Below the pieces are notes generated by a model. That model did not search any database. It saw nothing but the letters and a program-made list of their open reading frames with translations, and was not told the DNA's origin. 35,746 bases of DNA from Thermoplasmata archaeon (GTDB taxonomy: Archaea > Thermoplasmatota > Thermoplasmata > Thermoplasmatales > Thermoplasmataceae), in the NCBI GenBank assembly GCA_021826765.1, contig JAKAYK010000003.1, forward strand, positions 1 through 35,746. Reading direction: 5' to 3'. This document shows positions 1 through 8,899 of the stretch, in pieces (positions within the stretch are counted from its first letter, which is position 1; each line of letters begins with the position of its first letter). The position numbers were made by a program, and so were the translations under genes.

Positions 1-2
1 TT

Positions 3-413
3 CCTTACATTTCGGTTATTGCTGGAATTGCAGCTGGGGCTTTCATGTTTCTCCTTGCATCCATAATAATTATAATTTTCAACAATTATCTTGGGTTGAG
101 GAATGTATCATTCGCTTCATTCATACCTATGATACTCACTTACCTGTTCGGATTCACGCAATTCAACGTAGGACTCCCTTCTTATATTATATATGGAAGC
201 CCTTTTACGGACATTTCTGATATCTTTGTATGGAGTTATTTCGGTCATCGGATTCCATTAAATATGCTCAAGCCTATAGGCAGTGGAAATCAGATCAACC
301 CGGAAATTCAGATAATGATTCTTGCAACGTGGATAATAATCCTCATGATGTGCTCGTTTTTTCTTATCAGGAGAATAGAGCCTAAATCCATAGAAGAGGG
401 AAGGCAGATATGA
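3..413 (+). CDS. Membrane protein, C-terminal part, possibly an ABC-2-type permease (5'-truncated by the window edge)
   Basis: The frame is open from base 3 through the ORF-track start at 45. Hydrophobic segments end in a basic/acidic tail (RRIEPKSIEEGRQI) typical of ABC-2 permease C-termini. Confidence 0.55.
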   Translation, partial: PYISVIAGIAAGAFMFLLASIIIIIFNNYLGLRNVSFASFIPMILTYLFGFTQFNVGLPSYIIYGSPFTDISDIFVWSYFGHRIPLNMLKPIGSGNQINPEIQIMILATWIIILMMCSFFLIRRIEPKSIEEGRQI

Positions 414-1084
414 ATCACGGTCTGTCTGAAAGAGATATTGCCGATTTAACCGGAGTTGCAAAAAAAGGCCTTCAGTTTGATTTCTATATTTTCAGGAAGG
501 CATATGGAACGTACTACGCAATATGGGCAACAGCAATATTATTATTTGTATATCTTCCATTTTTGACATATTTTCCTTCAATTTCCCAATTTATTCCATA
601 TGTCTTCTTTAGTGTATATCTCACCGTATTTATTCTGGCCATGTGGGTAACCAGGAAGGTTTTCCGAAACGCAACTGAGATAATAGGTTTCAAATCAATT
701 TTTAATGAAAAACGAAGAAATTCATTGGAAATGAGGTTTTTGGGCATATTATCAATATTCATGTTCGTAGTGCTTATAATCATCATTTCCTTCTATGGAA
801 TAACTAATTTATTTACCTTCTTAATATTTTATGGCGTTGTAATAATTATTTCCCTGCATCAATTGAAGAATCTCAGATTAACATTTGGGAATATACCCAT
901 TGAAGGGACAATCTCACTGATTTCATATCTTTTGAGCATTGTTCTTTCTCTTTCCAGTGTTATCGTTGGAAAATCCCAGCTGGATTTTTCCCTCTCCTGG
1001 CTTCCTGCAATATTCGGATGGTACTTCTCAGCACTCTATTCAAGATACTCAAGCAAAAAATTCCTGGAGGAATTCAATGTCTGA
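410..1084 (+). CDS. Multi-pass membrane protein of unknown function
   Basis: 224-aa ORF with about 6 hydrophobic segments; ATGA overlap with the upstream gene suggests an operon. Confidence 0.7.
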   Translation: MNHGLSERDIADLTGVAKKGLQFDFYIFRKAYGTYYAIWATAILLFVYLPFLTYFPSISQFIPYVFFSVYLTVFILAMWVTRKVFRNATEIIGFKSIFNEKRRNSLEMRFLGILSIFMFVVLIIIISFYGITNLFTFLIFYGVVIIISLHQLKNLRLTFGNIPIEGTISLISYLLSIVLSLSSVIVGKSQLDFSLSWLPAIFGWYFSALYSRYSSKKFLEEFNV

Positions 1085-1454
1085 GCAGGGAGAAAATCTC
1101 AACGATTCCTTAAAATCAGATCCTATTGTATCTAATAATGCTGATGACTTAAATAGTATCATATTGGAGCTTTCAGAGCAACTCCAGGAACCTCTGCTAA
1201 AATCGTCTATAAGACTAATAATTTTGATTTCACTGGTACATAACAGGCAGTTGAGTTTTAGTGAACTCTCAAAAATAACATCATCCGGGAAAGGTAGCAT
1301 GAGCAATCATCTGGAAAAACTTCAGGAGAAAGGGCTCATAAGAACATTTAATGCGTTCAGCTTAACCGGCCCAAGATTGATGGTACAGATTACGGAAAAT
1401 GGCATTGCTGTGTATAAAAGCTACGCAAACCTCCTAAGGAGAATCATAATCTGA
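1077..1454 (+). CDS. Winged-helix (MarR/ArsR-like) DNA-binding protein
   Basis: Internal ATG at 1077 overlaps the previous stop and is a better start than 939. Motif RQLSFSELSKITSSGKGSMSNHLEKLQEKGLIRTF is a typical wHTH. Confidence 0.75.
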   Translation: MSEQGENLNDSLKSDPIVSNNADDLNSIILELSEQLQEPLLKSSIRLIILISLVHNRQLSFSELSKITSSGKGSMSNHLEKLQEKGLIRTFNAFSLTGPRLMVQITENGIAVYKSYANLLRRIII

Positions 1455-1590
1455 CATCCTCTCCACCCTGAAGGGGTTGGAGGTTCCTGATTCATAGAGT
1501 TGCAACTCGTAGACCTCCTTTTGAGAGTTCCGCAGCTGTAGCACTTTCCACAGGCGTTAATTCCGGAGGACTCACCCCGAATTAACAGCT
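1453..1590 (-). mobile_element. Degraded right end of an IS200/IS605-family (TnpB-type) element
   Basis: Minus strand ends ATGAATCAGGAACCTCCAACCCCTTCAGGGTGGAGAGGATGTCA, resembling typical IS605/tnpB 3' ends with an imperfect terminal hairpin (CCACCC-tgaag-GGGTTGG on +). Confidence 0.6.
1492..1575 (-). pseudogene. Remnant of tnpB C-terminal coding region
   Basis: Minus-strand translation VSPPELTPVESATAAELSKGGLRVATL* resembles the TPVE-containing TnpB C-terminus. No upstream transposase body is present. Confidence 0.5.
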
Positions 1591-1643
1591 ATTCAAATCC
1601 AGATATATGAAATAATTTTTATTATTTGAAAAAAAAAATTGTT

Positions 1644-1838
1644 TTAGTGTGTGCTTCTTTTCACCTGGTTGCTATCATCAGGGAGCAGAATTATCTTGTA
1701 TGTGAAACTGAAGAAAATCCAGGTAATAGCAATTGCGATGAGCAGGGCATTCTGGTACACTGCAAGTGAAACGATGAAAATTATGATGGGTAAAAGGTAC
1801 AGGAATGCACCTCTTAAGTATTCTACCCAGTTGAACAT
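1644..1838 (-). CDS. Small membrane protein (2 TM segments)
   Basis: 64-aa ORF, hydrophobic, 4 nt downstream of the L12 gene and co-directional. Confidence 0.55.
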   Translation of the reverse strand: MFNWVEYLRGAFLYLLPIIIFIVSLAVYQNALLIAIAITWIFFSFTYKIILLPDDSNQVKRSTH

Positions 1839-1842
1839 ATTC

Positions 1843-2145
1843 TCATCCGAACAGTGAGCTCAGGCCAGCCATTGCGTCTTCGTCGTTTGCTTCCTGTTTC
1901 TCCTCTGCTTTTGGTTCCTCTTTCTTTGGTGCAGATTCTGTCTTTGCAGGTGCAGCAGCGACTGCTGCAACAGATGCGTTCTTTATGACATCCTCTATGT
2001 TGACCTCTTTCAGACTTGAAACAAGAGCTTTTAGTCTTGCCTCATCCGGGCTGACTCCTGCCTCTGAAAGCAGTTTTTTCAGTTTGTCCTCATCAATTTC
2101 CTTGCCCGCTGCATGGAGCAGCAGAGCGCCGTATACATATTCCAT
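1843..2145 (-). CDS. rpl12: 50S ribosomal protein L12/P1 (archaeal)
   Basis: [31 protein letters not shown]... and C-terminal [10 protein letters not shown] acidic-stalk signature. Confidence 0.97.
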   Translation of the reverse strand: MEYVYGALLLHAAGKEIDEDKLKKLLSEAGVSPDEARLKALVSSLKEVNIEDVIKNASVAAVAAAPAKTESAPKKEEPKAEEKQEANDEDAMAGLSSLFG

Positions 2146-2159
2146 TTTTTATACCTCCT

Positions 2160-3068
2160 TTATCCGAAAAGGGCTCCGAACCCTTCTCCTACATCTTCTT
2201 CCTTTGGCTCTTCTGATTTTGCTTCTTCTTTTGTTTCCTTCTCTTCTGCTACTTCGTTTACCGGTGTGGAATTCATGAATATTATGTCAATATTCCCTTC
2301 CTCGACAAAATTTGAAGCTATAGCCAGAGACTCAGCTTCCATCCTTGCCTTCACGATCATGTCCGGAATTATTTCCTTCACCATGAAAGTTGCACTCTTT
2401 GCCACTGCCTTTGCCCCAGCAAATGCTGTTGCGATCATAGACATGACAACTGCTGGTGTCAGAGACATTGCTTCCCTGTCAAATATTACTCCATCCTCAT
2501 AGGCTCCGACAACGTCAAGTCCTATGTCCAGTGGAAATATTTCGAGTTTTTCCATTATCTTTGCCTTGTCCCTGCTTATTTTTTCTCCTTTCTTCACAAA
2601 CAATGCTTCTTTTTTAATTACTATCTTTCCCTTCTCAATGGCTGTCTGCAAGCCTACCTTCTGAAATTCGCTTATCATTGGCCCAGGAGGGAAGTTTGTT
2701 TCTTTTGCAGCCACTATTATGTCTTCAGGCGCTATTTCTCCTCCCCTTGCAGCTGCTTTCTGCCTTGAGTCGTGAAGAGTTGAATAAAGTGATACAGGTG
2801 AAAGTTCTGTTGTGATAAGGGCGATCTGCCCGTTTATGAATGGCTCAAGACTCTTTATGTTTGGAAGTTTCACTTTCTCAATTGACTTTTCAAGAAGTGT
2901 TCCTCTGAGAACTCTTATTGTTGCTTTGCCCTTGAGTGCTCTTCTTATTCCCTGAAGCTGTTTTGTCCTTATTCCCTTTATGCTCACAAGTGCAGTTACA
3001 GGGCTGTTGCTAATTTCAGCTGTGAGGTTTTTGACGTAATCAACTTTCCATTTTGGTACTTTACTCAT
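2160..3068 (-). CDS. rpl10: 50S ribosomal protein L10/P0
   Basis: KGIRTKQLQGIRRALKGKATIRVLRGTLLEKSI and C-terminal EDVGEGFGALFG. Confidence 0.97.
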   Translation of the reverse strand: MSKVPKWKVDYVKNLTAEISNSPVTALVSIKGIRTKQLQGIRRALKGKATIRVLRGTLLEKSIEKVKLPNIKSLEPFINGQIALITTELSPVSLYSTLHDSRQKAAARGGEIAPEDIIVAAKETNFPPGPMISEFQKVGLQTAIEKGKIVIKKEALFVKKGEKISRDKAKIMEKLEIFPLDIGLDVVGAYEDGVIFDREAMSLTPAVVMSMIATAFAGAKAVAKSATFMVKEIIPDMIVKARMEAESLAIASNFVEEGNIDIIFMNSTPVNEVAEEKETKEEAKSEEPKEEDVGEGFGALFG

Positions 3069-3709
3069 TGAAGCTCAACCTCCCCTATTTTCACTGCCTT
3101 TCCCATGGTGGATTTAATGTAAACAGATTCTATGTTGCCCGAACCTTTCTCAAGCTTTCCAACTATTCTCTTCATGACTTCCTTTATGTTTACAGCGATG
3201 TCTTCATCACTCATTGAAACTGTTCCGACTGGAACATGGAATGTTCTTCTGTCCCTGCTTCTAACCCTCACAGTTTTCTTGAGTGAAATTATCATTGAAG
3301 CAGGATCCTGTCCTGGTGGAATTGCCCTTGGAACCTTTCCCCTTGGACCCAGAACCTGACCCAATGACTTTCCTATGGTTGTCATAAGGGTTGTTTCTGC
3401 TATGAAGAAGTCAATGTTTCCCACAAGTGACTTGAATCCTTTCTTGTCTTCAGCAAATTTTGAAAGATCTTCAGCGCCAAAAACGTAGTCTGCGACGTTT
3501 TTTGCTTTTGTCTTCGTGTCTTCGCTTCCGAAAACAGCTATTTTAATCTCTTTCCCTCTCCCTGATGGAAGAACTATCTCTTCATTAATCCTGTTCTTGG
3601 GATTAGAGAGATCTACTCCTCTCAGGTTTATGGAAATTTCCAGGCTTTCTGTAAATTTCCTCTGTTTTTCATTTTGTTTTGACTGTTTTATCTTCTCTTC
3701 CAGTGTCAT
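3065..3709 (-). CDS. rpl1: 50S ribosomal protein L1
   Basis: GKSLGQVLGPRGKVPRAIPPGQDP and related L1 motifs; ATGA overlap with L10. Confidence 0.97.
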   Translation of the reverse strand: MTLEEKIKQSKQNEKQRKFTESLEISINLRGVDLSNPKNRINEEIVLPSGRGKEIKIAVFGSEDTKTKAKNVADYVFGAEDLSKFAEDKKGFKSLVGNIDFFIAETTLMTTIGKSLGQVLGPRGKVPRAIPPGQDPASMIISLKKTVRVRSRDRRTFHVPVGTVSMSDEDIAVNIKEVMKRIVGKLEKGSGNIESVYIKSTMGKAVKIGEVELQ

Positions 3710-3832
3710 ATTACCCTCCTGCAGATTGCAGTATAACGGGTCTGGTCATCGGACCAAATTATTATACGCTACCCTGATTCATATTTATGATTAAATACTT
3801 TCCCAAATTATTGATCTTTCAGGTTTTTCTCT

Positions 3833-4303
3833 CTAAAGCTTGATTTCCCCGGATTTTATGAGTTTCTGGACCTCGTTTGCGTCCTTTCCCTCAACCTTAA
3901 TGCCAAGTGAAAAAGCTGTTCCAAGAACCTCAAGTACTGCACCCCTGAGATCGTTAGCCATCATTGAGTCCATCTTTGCTGCTGCCACTTTCTGTATCTG
4001 CTCAAGCGTTGCATCTCCTGCAACCACTTCCTTTCTCTTTCCTGACGCTGTTTCAATGCCAAGTTCCTTCTTGAGAAGTGCAGAAGTTGGCGGGATTCCA
4101 ACCTTGATCTCATACAGCTTTTTTGCTGCATCTGTCACGATGAGTGTTATGGGTACCTGCATTCCTGCAAAATCCTTTGTTTTTTCATTTATCTCCTTAA
4201 CTATCTGTCCAAGGTTGAGACCCAGTGGCCCCAATGCAGGCCCAAGTGGTGGCCCTGTTGTTGCCTTTCCGCCCTCTACCATTGTCTTTACTTCCTGTGC
4301 CAT
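3833..4303 (-). CDS. rpl11: 50S ribosomal protein L11 (start probably the internal Met at 4303 rather than 4327)
   Basis: MAQEVKTMVEGGKATTGPPLGPALGPLGLNLGQIVKEIN is canonical archaeal L11. The ORF track adds MSIRHGIH upstream. Confidence 0.95.
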   Translation of the reverse strand: MAQEVKTMVEGGKATTGPPLGPALGPLGLNLGQIVKEINEKTKDFAGMQVPITLIVTDAAKKLYEIKVGIPPTSALLKKELGIETASGKRKEVVAGDATLEQIQKVAAAKMDSMMANDLRGAVLEVLGTAFSLGIKVEGKDANEVQKLIKSGEIKL

Positions 4304-4359
4304 ATGAATACCATGCCGTATACTCATTTCTTTTTAATACTTTTTCACCTTATGGTAAT

Positions 4360-5031
4360 GTGAAGGTTACCATCATTGAAGGAAGAAAAACTGATGATTA
4401 CGACAAATCAGCAAAGATACTCGTGGACGTATACAGATCCACTTCAACAATGCCCATTATGCTAAAGAAGGGGGCCCAGAGAATAATTCCGTTTTCCACA
4501 TTGAAAGAGGCAAGGGATATGAAAAAGAGAAACCCGGAATATATCATTGCTGGCGAGAGATATGGATTCAAGATTCCCGGGTTTGACATGTCCAATTCTC
4601 CCCATGAATCTGCTCATGTTGATTTGTCAGGCAAGACCATAATTTTTTCGTCCACCAATGGCACGAAAGCGCTTGAAAAAATAAAGGAATCCATTGTAAT
4701 TTATGTTGCTTCCTTCGTAAATTTCTCTTCCACATGCTCTGATATAATTGATTCTGGTATAGAAAAAATTGATATTGTTCTATCCGGAAGGCCGGATGGA
4801 GACGCAGATGAAGATCTGTATTTCGGGCTTGCCGTGAAGGAGATGCTTGAGGATGGAGTGGATCGATCAGATCATTATATCACTAAAACAAGGCATGGTT
4901 CAGGCACCAAAAGACTGACCATGATAGGTGGAGGCAGAGACGTAACTTATTCACTGAAGAAAGATTTTGCGGACTTCCCCGTGATATACAGGGACGGAAA
5001 CATTATCAGGAAATATCCTGAACAAACCTGA
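4360..5031 (+). CDS. comB: 2-phosphosulfolactate phosphatase family (ComB-like)
   Basis: GTG start at 4360 in frame: MKVTIIEGRKTDDYDKSAKILVDVYRSTSTMPIMLKKGA...; FSSTNGTKAL. The upstream part of the ORF-track entry overlaps L11 and is not supported. Confidence 0.75.
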   Translation: MKVTIIEGRKTDDYDKSAKILVDVYRSTSTMPIMLKKGAQRIIPFSTLKEARDMKKRNPEYIIAGERYGFKIPGFDMSNSPHESAHVDLSGKTIIFSSTNGTKALEKIKESIVIYVASFVNFSSTCSDIIDSGIEKIDIVLSGRPDGDADEDLYFGLAVKEMLEDGVDRSDHYITKTRHGSGTKRLTMIGGGRDVTYSLKKDFADFPVIYRDGNIIRKYPEQT

Positions 5032-5668
5032 TTTTAACGCCCCTCTCTATTTCCCCAGCGATGATCCTCCTTGCGTATTCAAGTTTTCTTTTCTTCATAT
5101 CAGGATTTCCTTTGCCATAGGGCTTAGTGAAATCAAAACCTGCAAGAATGATTTCGGAAGCCCCCAGCCTTTCAGAAATTTTCACCGCCCTGTCACCATC
5201 AGTGAACCCTTCTGGATTGTACATATCATTGCAGTTCTGGCAGGTAGGGATGAATAAGCCCCTGAAACCTGGAACAAATTTCCTGATTTTGTCCATGTTG
5301 TCTCCATGTGAATGAATGAAGATAATAGATCCCTGCATACAGAATTTTGTAATTTTCTCCAAATTTCCATCAAGATCTGTTACGATAATATGTGGTACCA
5401 TATCGTCCCTGATTCTGTCTATTGCAGAGTCTGCGACCACAATTATGGTATTTCCATCAATGAGATCAGGAATTCTATGGCCAGAAAAATTTTCAGCGTT
5501 CCCGATAATCAGGAATCTCTTGCCTCTTAATCTTAGGGCCCTGTTCCACACAATATCACTGAGTGAATGATACGAATGAAGCAATTCTGCGGAATTGGAA
5601 TCCTGAGAGAAATTAAGTTTGAGATCTTCCTTCATCTCTGCGTATATCTCTTCCCATAACCAGTTCAT
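5006..5668 (-). CDS. 6-hydroxymethyl-7,8-dihydropterin pyrophosphokinase-like (MptE/DUF115 family)
   Basis: VVADSAIDRI...HIIVTDLDGNLEKI...IFIHSHGDNMDKI...GFTDGDRAV...GFDF motifs of the DUF115/MptE family. Confidence 0.8.
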   Translation of the reverse strand: MNWLWEEIYAEMKEDLKLNFSQDSNSAELLHSYHSLSDIVWNRALRLRGKRFLIIGNAENFSGHRIPDLIDGNTIIVVADSAIDRIRDDMVPHIIVTDLDGNLEKITKFCMQGSIIFIHSHGDNMDKIRKFVPGFRGLFIPTCQNCNDMYNPEGFTDGDRAVKISERLGASEIILAGFDFTKPYGKGNPDMKKRKLEYARRIIAGEIERGVKIRFVQDIS

Positions 5669-6789
5669 GCACTCTCTTCTTCCGTTGTAATTCCTGTTTC
5701 AACGATTGATTTTCTCCTTTTTATTCCTGCAGTTATAAGGGCGATTGTCAAGCCTGCAAGGATCAGTCCCACTGAAAATATTGAGTAGTTGAAATTGGAG
5801 AACTTCAATGAATATCTAATATATCCAATAATACCATAGAGAAGGATCTCGGCAGATACTGAGAATGCTATGGCATAATAAATGCTGTCCGTTTTAACTG
5901 AGCCTGCCACATAAATGTCCACAAGCTTGAAGATTCCTCTTGAGCCTATGGATGCATAAATCCAAATGCTGAACTGCTGTAGAAATATGAGTATGTTATT
6001 GAGCAGATTTCCTGTGGAAGAGAGGATTGTGTAGGTTGAGGCAATTCCAACAAAGAATATTCCAAGAGATATGATTGTGGAAATGAACATTATTCTTGCC
6101 TGTTCTGAGTATTCCCTCAACTTATCAGAGAGAAGTATCATGTTGTCCTTCAACTGGAATCCCTTTTCTGTGAAGTATGCTCCAATTACCACTATCACAA
6201 GTATGAAGGCATAGAAAGATGAATTGCTGTTGGTGCTTCCTGTTATGGTGAATGCAATGGCAAAACCCAGTGCAGCTATACCATAGGTCAGAAGAATGAG
6301 ACCTATGGGCATGGCTATTTTCCTTACCAGTTTCTTGTCCTGCATTGCCCTTACGATATAATAGTACATTGATTCAATATTCTGGTTGTGCCTGACAATA
6401 ATGTGTTTTATGTACCTTATGGGGGCCCTTGAAAGTATCAAGGGAATAATATAATCATCTTCCGCACCGTCAGAAATAAGGATGACATCCTTGTATTTGC
6501 CTGGCTGCATTATTATATCAAGCTGGGATGCTATGATCTCATCTGATTTTGGCCCAACGTCATCATCACCTGTAACGAGAGCTATATCCACGTCCTCACC
6601 CTTTGACTGAAGCATCTCATAATGTTTCAGGGCACCAAAGAGAGCATTGGAATCAGAATCTTCCGGATCTGTTGAAATAAGTTTGACCGCTGCATTATAG
6701 CACTGGGAGTATCCAAGAACGGGAGCTTTTATATGGGCTTTTTCACCGAAGTCATTATCCCTGTCTACATTTAATATTAAAGTGGTCAT
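5665..6789 (-). CDS. DUF373 family membrane protein
   Basis: MTTLILNVDRDNDFGEKAHIKAPVLG... and VTGDDDVGPKSDEIIASQLDII, characteristic of archaeal DUF373, plus C-terminal TM helices. Confidence 0.85.
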   Translation of the reverse strand: MTTLILNVDRDNDFGEKAHIKAPVLGYSQCYNAAVKLISTDPEDSDSNALFGALKHYEMLQSKGEDVDIALVTGDDDVGPKSDEIIASQLDIIMQPGKYKDVILISDGAEDDYIIPLILSRAPIRYIKHIIVRHNQNIESMYYYIVRAMQDKKLVRKIAMPIGLILLTYGIAALGFAIAFTITGSTNSNSSFYAFILVIVVIGAYFTEKGFQLKDNMILLSDKLREYSEQARIMFISTIISLGIFFVGIASTYTILSSTGNLLNNILIFLQQFSIWIYASIGSRGIFKLVDIYVAGSVKTDSIYYAIAFSVSAEILLYGIIGYIRYSLKFSNFNYSIFSVGLILAGLTIALITAGIKRRKSIVETGITTEEESA

Positions 6790-6835
6790 CTGTGCATATA
6801 AATAATTAAAAATGGCTATTTAAAATATCCCTAAT

Positions 6836-7051
6836 TTATTTGGAGGCATAGTATCCGGCACTTTTCTGCCTTGCTATTCTCTTCACATATCCCTTGTTGA
6901 GAAGCTCCTGCAGGGCAGCATTTACAATGGCTTTTCCCAGAGATACCCCTTTCATTATGTCATCTGCAGTTTTCAGCTTGTCGTCGGACACAGCACCCAG
7001 CCTTTTCAGGCTTTCGTATACCTTCTTTGCGTTTGGAGACAGTTCATCCAT
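6836..7051 (-). CDS. Small winged-helix DNA-binding protein (71 aa)
   Basis: MDELSPNAKKVYESLKRLGAVSDDKLKTADDIMKGVSLGKAIVNAALQELLNKGYVKRIARQKSAGYYASK fits a wHTH fold. Confidence 0.65.
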   Translation of the reverse strand: MDELSPNAKKVYESLKRLGAVSDDKLKTADDIMKGVSLGKAIVNAALQELLNKGYVKRIARQKSAGYYASK

Positions 7052-7137
7052 TTGAGCACCATGAGTGCATTATGTGTGCGTATTTATTTATTGCTCAATT
7101 TGAAATTGCCAAATTTTCTATTGAGAATTACATATAC

Positions 7138-7205
7138 CCGGTGAAATCCTACCCTAACTCACCCATGGGCTTCTCAGTTGCAAAATTTTAAAACCCGTGG
7201 TTTAT
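7138..7205. mobile_element. Probable solitary IS200/IS605-type element terminus
   Basis: GGTGAAATCCTACCCTAACTCACCCATGGGCTTCTCAGTTGCAAAATTTTAAAACCCGTGGTTTATG. CCATGGG...CCCGTGG pair (one G-U), and the wording resembles archaeal IS605 ends from memory. Confidence 0.4.
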
Positions 7206-7366
7206 GATTGATCTTTCATATCAAGAATATTGGAAATTTTTACTTTTTTATGTGAAAAAGAGGATCATTTCTTCCCAATTTTGCAATGTTTTTTATATGT
7301 CCTGAACCTTGAAAAATAGAATATAATATATAGTTATATTTTAATAGTAAATAGAATTGTATTAAT

Positions 7367-8620
7367 ATGGACAAACGGGAAAAAAACAGAAAAGTTCTTG
7401 TTGTGGGCATTACAGTCCTGGCCATATTTGGATTTACGGGAATATTCATTCCTGTGGCTGAAGGTCAGGGTTATGCAGTACCACTAGTGGAAACAGTGCA
7501 CAGCACCCCATGGTTCCTCCATGGAAATGTGAAAGGAGCATCCAGCTCACCAACAACGTATCCGGGTTATATTCCCATACAGATCTGGAATGCATACCAG
7601 TATACATCAAATGGAGCCTATAACACAAGTTACGGAAAAGGCGAAACCATAGCTATCGTAGACGCATACGGCAGCCCTACAATTGCAAGTGACGTAAACA
7701 CCTTTGATTCACAGTTTGGATTGCCTGCAATCAATTTACAGATAGTAAAGCCATTTGGAAAAGTTGCTAAGAATTCAGGATGGGCCCTTGAGACATCCCT
7801 TGATGTAGAATGGGCACACGCAATGGCACCAGCTGCAAAGATAGTGTTGATTGAAACACCATCTGCATCAAACACTTACCTGATAAATGATGCCATAAAC
7901 TACGCATATAACACAACTCATGCAAATGTAATATCAATGTCCTGGGGAGAGGCTGAAAGCCAGGTAAGCAGTTCCAGCCTTGCACAGTACGCTTCAATAT
8001 TCTCATATGTTGCAAACCATGGAGTAATACTTGTGGCTGCATCTGGAGACAGTGGTGCAAACGATGGAACATCTTCACCAACAGTCAACTACCCGGCTTC
8101 TGATCCATCCGTGGTCGGTGCAGGCGGCACAACACTCTATATAAGTGGTGCATCATCAACTGGCGGATCATACGGAACAGAATATGCATGGAACAGTTCA
8201 GGAGGAGGAGTGAGCTCCTATTTTAACATACCATCTTACCAGTCAGCTGCAGGAATATCACTCTCTGGAAGAGGAGTTCCTGATGTCTCATACGATGCAA
8301 ACCCAAACACTGGTGTATGGGTATACGATTCTACAGTGGATCAGGGCCTGAAAGGCTGGATACAGGTAGGAGGAACGAGTGCAGCATCACCTCAATGGGC
8401 AGCAATCTTTGCAGACGCACAGGCAGTTGATGGTTCATCCTCAATAAACGGTGCAAACGTTCATTCCCTGTTATATGGAATTTATGACAGCAGCAACTAC
8501 CAGAACGACTTCCATGACATAACACTGGGATACAACGGAGCATACTATGCTGGAACTGGCTATGACGAGGTAACAGGAATAGGAAGCCCCATAGTCTACA
8601 ACCTCATAACAAATCTCTGA
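7367..8620 (+). CDS. Secreted sedolisin (S53) family acid protease
   Basis: Signal peptide; WALETSLDVEWAHAMAP (Glu/Asp), VILVAASGDSGA, VGGTSAASPQWAA (Ser) and the Ca-binding end DFHDITLGYNG...GYDEVTGIGSP. Confidence 0.92.
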   Translation: MDKREKNRKVLVVGITVLAIFGFTGIFIPVAEGQGYAVPLVETVHSTPWFLHGNVKGASSSPTTYPGYIPIQIWNAYQYTSNGAYNTSYGKGETIAIVDAYGSPTIASDVNTFDSQFGLPAINLQIVKPFGKVAKNSGWALETSLDVEWAHAMAPAAKIVLIETPSASNTYLINDAINYAYNTTHANVISMSWGEAESQVSSSSLAQYASIFSYVANHGVILVAASGDSGANDGTSSPTVNYPASDPSVVGAGGTTLYISGASSTGGSYGTEYAWNSSGGGVSSYFNIPSYQSAAGISLSGRGVPDVSYDANPNTGVWVYDSTVDQGLKGWIQVGGTSAASPQWAAIFADAQAVDGSSSINGANVHSLLYGIYDSSNYQNDFHDITLGYNGAYYAGTGYDEVTGIGSPIVYNLITNL

Positions 8621-8636
8621 TACTGTTTTCAGTATC
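8619..8636 (+). terminator. Stem-loop plus T-rich tract after the sedolisin gene
   Basis: GATACTG-TTTT-CAGTATC perfect 7-bp stem overlapping the stop codon, followed by AAATTTTATTTTTTAT. Confidence 0.6.
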
Positions 8637-8851
8637 AAATTTTATTTTTTATATTCAATCTTTTAATTTCATGTTTTATCCTTTCCCATAGAAAATCTCT
8701 TCAATATATGCCATAATTGCATGTATATTACTTTAAAACATATTCTACAACATCACATAATACTGGGAATCAAGAGTAATATTCTGATATGAGTGAAAAT
8801 AATAATTATAAGAAAATACTCAATTGTATTGGTTGATTTTGTATTATAAAT

Positions 8852-8887
8852 GTATACACAATAGGAAAAATTTAAATAAAAGTATAC
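8852..8887 (+). promoter_or_regulatory. MFS-gene promoter: TATA-like TTTAAATAA (8871-8879) flanked by GTATAC sites (8852-8857 and 8882-8887)
   Basis: Read directly from sequence. The TATA box is about 25 nt before ATG 8900, consistent with a leaderless or near-leaderless transcript. Confidence 0.55.
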
Positions 8888-8899
8888 CATGAATTAATC

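Noticed and set aside
939-1076. N-terminal extension of the winged-helix ORF
   Set aside because: It overlaps the upstream membrane gene; the internal ATG at 1077 gives a natural overlap and a sensible protein.
1985-4307. Several + strand ORFs antisense to the ribosomal protein genes (1985-2278, 2113-2502, 3132-3359, 3516-3794, 3840-4307)
   Set aside because: Antisense open frames created by codon usage of highly expressed genes; serine/proline-rich and without family features.
4318-4323. GTATAC in the L11/ComB divergent gap as a member of the regulon
   Set aside because: It lies within the L11 leader with no comparable TATA spacing; probably a chance occurrence of the 6-mer.
4225-4359. N-terminal extension of the ComB-like ORF
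   Set aside because: It is antisense to the L11 start; the GTG at 4360 begins the conserved protein.
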